Source: Ga0077554 sp046590885
Lineage (GTDB): Bacteria; Pseudomonadota; Gammaproteobacteria; Ga0077554; Ga007554
DNA: 9,389 nt
Direction: 5' to 3'
Assembly: GCA_046590885.1 (NCBI GenBank)
Contig: JBKJTS010000138.1
Span: forward strand, 1 to 9,389
The translations under genes were made by a program, and so were the position numbers. This document shows positions 1 to 6,208 of this stretch, piece after piece (the stretch's first letter is position 1; each line of letters begins with the position of its first letter). Below the pieces are notes generated by a model. That model had not been told where the DNA came from. It saw nothing but the letters and a program-made list of their open reading frames with translations, and made no database searches.

Positions 1-369
1 TAACAACTGAATTTCGTTTTGCTGTTCAGTGATAATACCTTGAGCCAGGTTACGTAGCTGGGGGTCTTCAGTATATAGCAGCAATGCCTTGGCCATGTCG
101 ATGGCGCCTTGATGATGCGGGATCATCATGGTCACAAAATCATGATTTATATTACCATCCATGGGCGCCTTGCGCATGCCATCGTCCATGACCATCATCG
201 CATCCGCCATCAACTTGGCGAATGGTTTAGAAGTGCTGACGATAAACGGCGCGATGGTTAAGCTATGCTTTTCTTGTGCAACCCCCTGTAAGGGACTGAA
301 CGAGCATAGCACTGCCAGCATTAAACCGGTGCGCGATAACAAGCAATGTAAATGTTTCGATATCTTCAT
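1..369 (-). CDS. DUF305 family secreted protein, 3' end cut by window
   Basis: The 123 codons present start with ATG at 369 and remain open to position 1, so the C-terminus is missing. Residues 1-32 form a typical Sec signal peptide: a basic start (MKISKHLHCLLSR), a hydrophobic core, and a likely cut near GVAQ-EK. The mature part has a Met-rich stretch (MADAMMVMDDGM) and then, at about 76-93, HDFVTMMIPHHQGAIDMA. This is the hallmark His/Met segment of DUF305, a ferritin-like four-helix fold. Members such as cyanobacterial CopM bind copper, and others are linked to copper or silver resistance operons. A periplasmic metal-binding role is therefore plausible but unproven here. It lies 160 bases downstream of the COG4389 gene on the same strand, far enough for its own promoter. 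Family confidence is high; metal specificity is unknown. Confidence 0.85.
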   Translation of the reverse strand, partial: MKISKHLHCLLSRTGLMLAVLCSFSPLQGVAQEKHSLTIAPFIVSTSKPFAKLMADAMMVMDDGMRKAPMDGNINHDFVTMMIPHHQGAIDMAKALLLYTEDPQLRNLAQGIITEQQNEIQLL

Positions 370-529
370 ATCAATCCAACACAAAATGAGACAGCGCCAT
401 ATTTATAGAATAACTCCATTTATGCATTAATTAAGTGTGCACGAAATTCTTTGCTAAAACGCCAGCAACCCTTTCAATACTTCAATGATAACTTATATCA
501 ATAGCTTATATACACAAAAAGCAACCTAT

Positions 530-2569
530 TCAGGCTTGTGATTTATTTTCCACCGTATCTTTCGGAGGTATGAAAAAATCCAGCGGCGCTGTCAAAAAGT
601 GCATCAGCAAAGCTTTAAGTAATGCGGGCCAATGACGGAAACGTGCCTGGCGTGAGCGTAATGCCACGAAAAGTGCCAAGGAAAAACTCACTAATAAATT
701 TACCGCGCCCACGCTCAGCACCCCCATGATAGAAATAATTGCGGTTTGCCACGTTATATAATGCTCGAGACTGACTAATGATATGGCAAAATTAGCAGCC
801 GAAAAGGTAATATGGCGAATATCTATCGGCAAGCCAAGCATAAATCCCAAGGTTCCCATGCTTCCCAGTAATATACCAAAGTAAAAATTACCCATTAATC
901 CACCTAGGTTATTTTCAATGTAACCGGCAAGTTTCTGGAGTCTGCGCTCTCCCAACAAACGACGTAACCAATGCAGTTGTGCGATACGCTGGGGAATGCG
1001 GGCATACACTGCTTTATTGTCGTAATACCCTGAAATCAGTCCTGCTAAAAATAAACACACACCGGCAATCGCGGCATAAAAGAGTGCAAGACTGTGTAGC
1101 GGATCGATGTCATGCAAAAGATGTTCAGCTTTTTCTGGCGAAACGAGATGCTGACCTTGCAGATAATAATACCCCCAGGCAATCAGGTAGGCCATCGGAA
1201 AAGCAATCATTATATTTCCTGCCACTGCCACAAATTGGGTACGTATTACCTTTACTATCAATTCCACCAGACTCTCAAGATCGATGTTGCGGCCATCACG
1301 GCTGTGAAGTCCGGCTGCGATGCGGGAAGCGGTCATGGCGGGCTGTTTGGTGGCGATCGTAAAATGCAGAACATGGATCAGCATAAAACCCAGGGAATAA
1401 TTCATACTAAAAAGAAAAGCCTCTACCAAGAGTGCGGCCCGCAGGTATGACATAAGGATTTTAAACATTGCCATGAAACCAATAATGAATCCTGCACCAG
1501 CGGCCGAGCGAAACATCATCGAGTATTCACTACGATTTTCCGCAATATAGTGTTCACCGGTGCGACTGGCATTTTCCGTGATATTCCGGGCCAACAGATT
1601 GACGTTGCTTGCAAACAAGTCGCCCACAGCATATTTACGATTATGCGCTTCGACCAGTTCCAGCCCCAACGCTAAAGCCGTGCGGGTTCGCGACACCTGA
1701 ATAGCCCCTGGCTGACCATCCACTTCAATCGACGCTGGTAGATCGTGATCCACATCTACCAGCACCAGCAGCTTGCGCATGCGGTCAATACTTTGGGTAA
1801 GGCGAACCAGCAAATACGTGAGTCCAACCGTGGTGCCTTGGCGTGGTGCGTTTTTGCGGATCTTGGTCACCACCATTTCGCACTGATCCAACATCACCAA
1901 TAAGTGCCTGGCATCCTCGGCTTGGATTAAGTCATTCTCCATTAAACAGGCATAGCTATTAAGATAATGTTGCAACTCTATATTCTGCATCAAAAACGGG
2001 GATTCGAAGTGTTCGAGGGTAAGGTTATTACGAATTAACTCCGGCTCTAACCCCATCGCACTGATGCGGTAAGATAAAATCTGAATGGCGTCAAGCAACT
2101 GCGTTATGGTTTTTTGTTGATCTTCTTCATTGTCTCCCGCCTTGATAACAGTGTCGAATAACACCAGCCAATCGTCCACAGGCACCGCATTCATCCATAT
2201 ATAATCTGTATTTATGGGTAATACATGATCCAGACAGTCGCGAAAATAACAATCCTCTACCACCGGTGGCAATATGCGGCTAGACAAGCGTCTAAATAAC
2301 TCCGTGAAAAAACCATCACCCGACAAGATGCCCGTATCGGTATACAGGCTGATCGGATGACGGGAAGAGAATACCCGTAACAGATATCTACGCAGCGCGC
2401 TGGCATAATCAGGATTGTCTTGCAACAAGTGAATGAGCGCACGGACATTGGCAGTAGCTTGATCAACATCATGAGGCTTGCCAGGACGCAATTTCTGAAC
2501 AAGTTTTGTCAATTTCTCTGAAGATTGACTATCGGGATGAGCAGCAATATATTTAAGTAAATCCAGCAT
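530..2569 (-). CDS. COG4389 / PF10136 'site-specific recombinase' (Gcr-like) polytopic membrane protein
   Basis: About 679 residues from the ATG at 2569. The frame also stays open to a TTG at 2626, but the ATG gives the natural beginning MLDLLKYIAAHPDS; neither start has a convincing ribosome site. The N-terminal half (about 1-350) looks soluble and helical. The C-terminal half has about six hydrophobic segments near residues 352-376, 379-402, 447-469, 492-514, 558-581 and 609-636. Loop motifs recall the family: TKQPAMTA (about 407-414), GYYDNKAVYARIP (about 514-526) and NLGGLMGN (about 554-561). From memory this matches the family annotated as site-specific recombinase after gonococcal Gcr. 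No tyrosine- or serine-recombinase catalytic signature is visible, and the topology is that of an inner-membrane protein, so the inherited name is doubtful. The gene seems full length and stands alone between a terminator-ended gene upstream and DUF305 downstream. Confidence 0.8.
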   Translation of the reverse strand: MLDLLKYIAAHPDSQSSEKLTKLVQKLRPGKPHDVDQATANVRALIHLLQDNPDYASALRRYLLRVFSSRHPISLYTDTGILSGDGFFTELFRRLSSRILPPVVEDCYFRDCLDHVLPINTDYIWMNAVPVDDWLVLFDTVIKAGDNEEDQQKTITQLLDAIQILSYRISAMGLEPELIRNNLTLEHFESPFLMQNIELQHYLNSYACLMENDLIQAEDARHLLVMLDQCEMVVTKIRKNAPRQGTTVGLTYLLVRLTQSIDRMRKLLVLVDVDHDLPASIEVDGQPGAIQVSRTRTALALGLELVEAHNRKYAVGDLFASNVNLLARNITENASRTGEHYIAENRSEYSMMFRSAAGAGFIIGFMAMFKILMSYLRAALLVEAFLFSMNYSLGFMLIHVLHFTIATKQPAMTASRIAAGLHSRDGRNIDLESLVELIVKVIRTQFVAVAGNIMIAFPMAYLIAWGYYYLQGQHLVSPEKAEHLLHDIDPLHSLALFYAAIAGVCLFLAGLISGYYDNKAVYARIPQRIAQLHWLRRLLGERRLQKLAGYIENNLGGLMGNFYFGILLGSMGTLGFMLGLPIDIRHITFSAANFAISLVSLEHYITWQTAIISIMGVLSVGAVNLLVSFSLALFVALRSRQARFRHWPALLKALLMHFLTAPLDFFIPPKDTVENKSQA

Positions 2570-2805
2570 GGGGGGATATCGTCGCTCGTGTTGAATGATA
2601 ATGTATGATTTTCTAAAGCACCTCAAGCATCGGGGAAACCTATCGCTAATTAATCAACAGCAACAGGAAGCCATATACAGGACGTACTTTGCATGAAATA
2701 TGGGGACAACTTTCCGGAATAATCAAAGTAACTACTGATTGCATCAAGCCGCAAGTAAGAAATTACATCAGGATTACCAGACAATTTGAGGGTAAAAATA
2801 TAATA

Positions 2806-2837
2806 AATCGCCTTTTCTGGGCCAAGAAAAAGCGATT
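2806..2837 (-). terminator. Intrinsic terminator of the hemerythrin gene
   Basis: A 32-base hairpin starts about 20 bases after the hemerythrin stop on the minus strand. Arms AATCGC/GCGATT are followed by one mismatch, then TTTTCT/AGAAAA, with a 6-base loop. Read on the minus strand, a T/A-rich tail (TTATTATATTTTTA) follows. The remaining DNA between the two neighbouring genes (2570-2805) shows no further gene. It presumably holds the promoter of the COG4389 gene, which I cannot place with confidence. Confidence 0.65.
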
Positions 2838-2857
2838 AAGCAGTGATGTACTATGAA

Positions 2858-3442
2858 CTAATGGTGCAGCGGCTTTGAAGAGTCTTTCCCCATTAGTGGT
2901 TGATTATCTGAATCCTCATCAAATATTCCTAACTCCTCCTCCAGATCTTCTTTTCGCGCCATCATCTCTTGCCCAAGAGCCAAGGTATCTATTTTTGCTT
3001 TTGTAATCTGAGGAAACATTTCGTCTTCTTCTTCGGTAATATGATGATCTACCTGCTCACCGAGGACGATGACCTTTGCATCATAATGATCATCATTCGG
3101 GCTCATGGCTTCCAGCTGACTAATGAGGGCTTTAGCGCTCGCGTGCTCTACATCAGCCTCATCCATCAAGTCATCATCATCAATAACATCACGTACAGCA
3201 GGATAGAAAATCTCTTCTTCAATTTGAGCATGAATAGTAAGCTCCATGCAGATTTGTTTAAAAATTTTTGATTTATGCTCGTTATTTTTATAATCTTGCT
3301 CCAAGTTCTCAAAGTCCTGAAATAATTTTCTAACCTTTTGATGATCCCGTTTAAGCATCTCCAGCGCATCAGGCCCCTTGTTTTTTGATGCCTGATTTTT
3401 TGATTGGGACTTGAGTGATTTGACTTGTTTTGCCTGTGTCAT
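2858..3442 (-). CDS. Hemerythrin-like HHE cation-binding domain protein
   Basis: 194 residues from the ATG at 3442 (MTQAKQ). An in-frame ATG at 3457 exists, but only the inner one has a good ribosome site (GAGGA at 3451-3455, 8 bases away). After a Lys/Ser/Gln-rich leader of about 25 residues comes an HHE four-helix domain. Its likely di-iron ligands are His34 (KRDHQKVRKLF), His71 and Glu75 (IHAQIEEEIFYPAV), His100 (DVEHASAK), and His133 and Glu137 (DHHITEEEDEMFP). The C-terminal 40 residues are acidic and charged with no recognised domain. Such cytoplasmic hemerythrin-like proteins bind oxygen, NO or iron and often act in redox or nitrosative stress, but the ligand here is not known. It is monocistronic, with a terminator directly after it. 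The next gene upstream is more than 600 bases away and is part of a different unit. Confidence 0.88.
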   Translation of the reverse strand: MTQAKQVKSLKSQSKNQASKNKGPDALEMLKRDHQKVRKLFQDFENLEQDYKNNEHKSKIFKQICMELTIHAQIEEEIFYPAVRDVIDDDDLMDEADVEHASAKALISQLEAMSPNDDHYDAKVIVLGEQVDHHITEEEDEMFPQITKAKIDTLALGQEMMARKEDLEEELGIFDEDSDNQPLMGKDSSKPLHH

Positions 3443-3450
3443 AATTTTTA

Positions 3451-3455
3451 TCCTC
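3451..3455 (-). promoter_or_regulatory. Ribosome binding site that decides the hemerythrin start
   Basis: On the minus strand GAGGA lies 8 bases before the ATG at 3442. The alternative ATG at 3457 overlaps the upstream side of this site and has no purine-rich stretch of its own, so the shorter protein is preferred. Confidence 0.6.
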
Positions 3456-3457
3456 AT

Positions 3458-3813
3458 CGGTCAATTGATTTCACGACGAAAGCTATAGAACGAAAGTAAT
3501 TTGTTTGAAATTTTATAATGCTCTAACTTCTGACGATGGATCTATGCAATAAAAAAACTATTAGTCAGCTGACTATGTAACTAATAACTTAAAATATGTG
3601 CATTTCCAAGTCGGTACGGTGTCACACATAAATAGATTTTTTATTCCCCAGATTTCATTATTAACACAGAAGATGCGCAATGTCTGCGCAGCAATCATAT
3701 AACTGTTAGTGATTGCATCAAAATAGGGCGCGTAGCTATACTTAAACGAACACTCTTCCTAATCAATAATAATTATGTTTATTTATTTCAGATATATGTA
3801 TCAAATTAAAAAA
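3458..3813. other. AT-rich gene-free region with two small palindromes
   Basis: No credible gene is seen on either strand. It should contain the promoter of the hemerythrin gene (minus) and upstream control elements of the sigma-54 promoter (plus). Visible structure: a perfect 14-bp palindrome TAGTCAGCTGACTA at 3562-3575; two TGCGCA hexamers separated by 5 bases at 3674-3690; and the 12-mer TGATTGCATCAA at 3710-3721, which recurs at 2736-2747. The last 60 bases before the sigma-54 promoter are very AT-rich, as expected for a bendable or IHF-bound spacer, but no clean IHF consensus was found. Confidence 0.4.
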
Positions 3814-3828
3814 TGGCACATAACTTGC
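3814..3828 (+). promoter_or_regulatory. Sigma-54 (RpoN) -24/-12 promoter
   Basis: TGGCAC-ATAAC-TTGC matches the RpoN consensus, with the invariant GG (3815-3816) and GC (3827-3828) exactly ten bases apart. Transcription would start near 3840, leaving a leader of about 65 bases before the strong Shine-Dalgarno at 3894-3900. RpoN promoters need an AAA+ activator, and none is encoded in this window: RegA below lacks the AAA+ domain. The match is seen directly; activity is inferred. Confidence 0.7.
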
Positions 3829-3893
3829 CTTTTATAATTATGCATAGCATTAGCAGTCCACCGTCTGAAGTACGTTTATTAAAAAATCCATTG

Positions 3894-4022
3894 AAGGAGG
3901 ATTACATGAATTATTTCTAAAGTAACCAACGCAATCATCTCAACGGATCGAGTATTGAAAATACTGGTTGGTGGGGCGCTATTATTGGCCGCAAAATTAC
4001 AATAGCAGGAATAGCCTCCTAA
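3894..4022 (+). pseudogene. Interrupted sigma-54-driven micro-gene with perfect Shine-Dalgarno
   Basis: AAGGAGG (3894-3900) lies 5 bases before ATG at 3906, but the frame reads M-N-Y-F and stops at TAA 3918-3920. Two continuations are open. Skipping one base at 3918 gives a 32-residue peptide ending at TAG 4003-4005, whose core TDRVLKILVGGALLLAA is one hydrophobic segment preceded by a DRxLK-type motif, reminiscent of short DUF2892 (YgaP-like) membrane proteins. Staying in frame beyond the stop gives about 33 more codons to TAA 4020-4022, with GWWGAIIGRKITIAG. The +1 reading looks more protein-like. It may be a pseudogene, a recoded gene, a sequencing error, or a non-coding RNA with an incidental start. 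It converges on regA, whose stop is at 4059. Function unknown. Confidence 0.45.
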
Positions 4023-4058
4023 GGCAGTAGTTATAAAGGGTGTTGTGTAATCACTAAT

Positions 4059-4619
4059 TCATCGATGCACTGGGCGTTTTTGCAGCTTGCGCTGTAAAGT
4101 GCGCCGGTGCATGCGCAGCCGTCGCGCGGTGGCAGAAATGTTACTCTCACATTCTAGCAGTACCTTCTGTATATGCTCCCATTCCAGTCGCTCAATAGAT
4201 AGTGGTGTATCGGCAACAGACATGGCGGCATCACCTTCTGCGTTGCGAAATGCCTGCACAATCTCATCGGCATCTGCCGGCTTTGTCAGGTAATGAATTG
4301 CGCCAAGCTTGATGGCTTCAACGGCGGTGGCAATGCTGGCATATCCAGTAAGCACCACAATCCGTGTATGCTTATCAAGCGCCGTAAGTTTTTCCACCAG
4401 CACCAGGCCAGAAGGCCCCGGCATTTTCAGATCAACCACGGCATATTCCGGTGGATCTTGCGCGGCCAAGTGCAAAGCGGTGTCCACATGATGCGCCACA
4501 CTCACCATAAATCCGCGCCTGGTCAGCGCCACAGATAACACCTGACAAAACACTAGATCGTCATCCACCAGCAACAGGCTGGGACGATAATCCAGGGGTT
4601 CATCAATATTCTCAATCAA
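4059..4619 (-). CDS. regA: RegA/PrrA/ActR-family redox response regulator
   Basis: 186 residues. The receiver domain (about 14-125) has the acidic pair at DDD 19-21, phospho-acceptor Asp63 in VVDLKMPGPSG, Thr91 in VVLTGYAS and Lys113 in LTKPAD. A short linker leads to a Fis-type helix-turn-helix at about 145-180 (SNISATARRLRMHRRTLQRK), the near-invariant recognition helix of the RegA/PrrA/ActR/RoxR family. There is no AAA+ domain, so it is a direct DNA binder rather than a sigma-54 activator. In relatives it controls respiratory, carbon-fixation and nitrogen genes in response to redox state; the regulon here is unknown. It is 13 bases downstream of regB and surely cotranscribed. The only start in frame is TTG at 4619 with a weak ribosome site. 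A one-base change would instead join it to the ATGs near 4639 (see findings). Confidence 0.92.
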   Translation of the reverse strand: MIENIDEPLDYRPSLLLVDDDLVFCQVLSVALTRRGFMVSVAHHVDTALHLAAQDPPEYAVVDLKMPGPSGLVLVEKLTALDKHTRIVVLTGYASIATAVEAIKLGAIHYLTKPADADEIVQAFRNAEGDAAMSVADTPLSIERLEWEHIQKVLLECESNISATARRLRMHRRTLQRKLQKRPVHR

Positions 4620-4632
4620 GGCGTCATATCCA

Positions 4633-6021
4633 TCATGGCATCAGCTGCGCAAGCGGCAATACAACGTATGTACACGCACCGCCGCCTGCACGGTTAATCA
4701 ACTGCACGCTACCGCCAAAACGACCCAACGTAGCATGCGCGAGAAACAGGCCCAACCCTAAACCCCCTGTCCCGATCTTATCTGGCGCTTTGGTGGTGAA
4801 AAGCATTTGCCCGGCGCGTGCCTGTGTCATGGGTGTTAACCCCGCACCACGATCACAAATTTCCATGCGCAATTCACTGGCACTCCACTGCGCATCAATC
4901 ATCACGTGATCCGGCGATGCATCTGCTGCGTTATTCAAAATGTTCATGATCGCCTGAGACAAGGTTTGATCTCCGACTATTGATGGCGCGGGGTGAGCAC
5001 CGTGCGCATGATATTGCATCATCACTGCAGGCCGCATCGTCTGCCATTGTTGCAAAATATTCTGCAGATAATCATCAAGCGCAAACCTCTGCCCCGACTC
5101 GGCACGCACTTGTCCCGCAGACGTGGCCATGGTCGATAAAATACTTTTACAGCGCATCACCTGCTCACGCAGAATAACCAGCTTGCCACGCATGTCCGGC
5201 GTATCAGCACACGCCTGCTCCATATCAACCTGCATCTCTTTGGCCAGTACCGCCATGGTTGCCAGCGGCGTGCCCAGCTCATGCGCCGCTCCGGCGGCCA
5301 GCGTGCCCAAGGCCACCAGGCGTTCGTCACGCAACGCATTTTCCCGCGCCTGCGCTAAAGCGCGGTCACGCTCGCGCAAGGTGTTACCCATCTTCATTAC
5401 AAAATAGGCAATCAGGCCCACACTCAACACAAAGTTGAACCACATGCCCAGCACATGCAAGGCAAAGTCGCCTGTGAAGTGCGGGGCATTGTGCGGCAAA
5501 GGCACATAAAACACCATGAGCAGGGAATAACATGCCACGGTAATCACTGCCATCGCCCAGGAGTAGCGCCCGGGCAAGGCTGTGACGGTAATGGTTAATG
5601 GTAAAAGAAACAGTGACACAAATGGGTTAGCCGACCCACCTGCCAGGTACAGCAGACTCGTCAGTACCGCCACATCCAGCAGCAAATGGCCGAACAACTC
5701 TGCTTCCGACCGCCAGGGCCGCTCCCGGTATCCTGCCTCTTGCGGCACTTGTGTATCCATGCACAAGTGCCGCGCTGGTGGGGAACCGGGCGTGGCCGGC
5801 ACCGTTTGCCGCACCCTGAGCCGCCACCAGGTCAGCAGGTTAAGCACCGCATAGGCCGCAATAATTGTCCAGATGGCGAACAACGGCAGCGAAATATCCA
5901 GCGCATAACTCGCCACCCCTACTGCCAGTATCTGCCCCGCAATAAACACGCCCCGCAACATTACCAGACGTCGCAGGTTTAACAAGGAAGGGTCAGGGGA
6001 AGGCAAGTGATCGGTCAACAT
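4633..6021 (-). CDS. regB: RegB/PrrB/ActS-family quinone-responsive sensor histidine kinase
   Basis: 462 residues from ATG 6021. About six transmembrane segments occupy residues 22-209. The quinone-binding heptapeptide GGxxNPF is present as GGSANPF (128-134) between TM3 and TM4. The H-box LGTLAAGAAHELGTP gives phospho-accepting His247. Cys291 in REQVMRCKSIL corresponds to the redox-active Cys265 of Rhodobacter capsulatus RegB. The catalytic domain has an N-box (IMNILNNAADAS, about 358-369), G1 (CDRGAGL) and G2 (GTGGLGLGLFLAHA, about 417-430). RegB autophosphorylates when the quinone pool is reduced and passes phosphate to RegA. An odd feature is about 30 extra residues in the cytoplasmic TM2-TM3 loop, encoded by a palindromic repeat (residues 83-102); the surrounding domains are intact. 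The start lies 38 bases from a RegA-like operator, suggesting autoregulation. Confidence 0.93.
   Translation of the reverse strand: MLTDHLPSPDPSLLNLRRLVMLRGVFIAGQILAVGVASYALDISLPLFAIWTIIAAYAVLNLLTWWRLRVRQTVPATPGSPPARHLCMDTQVPQEAGYRERPWRSEAELFGHLLLDVAVLTSLLYLAGGSANPFVSLFLLPLTITVTALPGRYSWAMAVITVACYSLLMVFYVPLPHNAPHFTGDFALHVLGMWFNFVLSVGLIAYFVMKMGNTLRERDRALAQARENALRDERLVALGTLAAGAAHELGTPLATMAVLAKEMQVDMEQACADTPDMRGKLVILREQVMRCKSILSTMATSAGQVRAESGQRFALDDYLQNILQQWQTMRPAVMMQYHAHGAHPAPSIVGDQTLSQAIMNILNNAADASPDHVMIDAQWSASELRMEICDRGAGLTPMTQARAGQMLFTTKAPDKIGTGGLGLGLFLAHATLGRFGGSVQLINRAGGGACTYVVLPLAQLMP
5717..5773. repeat. Palindromic repeat element inside regB, copy A
   Basis: A perfect inverted repeat with 12-base arms (GCGGCACTTGTG / CACAAGTGCCGC) and an 8-base loop occupies 5742-5773. 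It is preceded by a conserved flank beginning GGCCGCTCCCGG (5717). Positions 5717-5765 match 9249-9297 at 42 of 49 bases by eye, without gaps. In regB it encodes roughly residues 83-102 without breaking the frame. Confidence 0.8.
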
Positions 6022-6058
6022 GGTCTCATGGTGCCCAGATTCTGCGCGTCACGCAAGG

Positions 6059-6075
6059 TGTGACAATTTGTCACA
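6059..6075. promoter_or_regulatory. Perfect inverted repeat, candidate RegA-type operator
   Basis: TGTGACAA-T-TTGTCACA is a perfect 17-base inverted repeat in the divergent regB/TonB-receptor interval. GTGAC-N5-GTCAC fits the loose RegA/PrrA/RegR half-site pattern (GCGNC and its inverse, variable spacing). It is one base too wide for a CRP site (TGTGA-N6-TCACA). It lies 38 bases upstream of regB and 134 upstream of the receptor start. The symmetry is seen directly; the binding protein is inferred. Confidence 0.5.
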
Positions 6076-6208
6076 TTTTCACCCCATCACCGCATCGCTA
6101 TCATACCCACTGGTAGAGCGTTTCTAAAAGATATTCATTTCGCCGCTCCTGCGCTGCCGCAGTAGATCCACAATGTCAGAGAACCGAACACAACTCCAGG
6201 GGTAACAA

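Noticed and set aside
161..430. 89-codon plus-strand ORF
   Set aside because: It overlaps the DUF305 gene in antisense; the minus-strand reading has a signal peptide and the family motif.
979..1450. Two plus-strand ORFs (127 and 112 codons)
   Set aside because: Both lie opposite the COG4389 gene and their composition is that of antisense frames.
4059..4619. RegA as the activator of the sigma-54 promoter
   Set aside because: RegA has only a receiver and a Fis-type HTH; the AAA+ domain required for sigma-54 activation is absent.
6059..6075. CRP site
   Set aside because: The half-sites are separated by 7 rather than 6 bases, so the symmetric RegA-type reading fits better.
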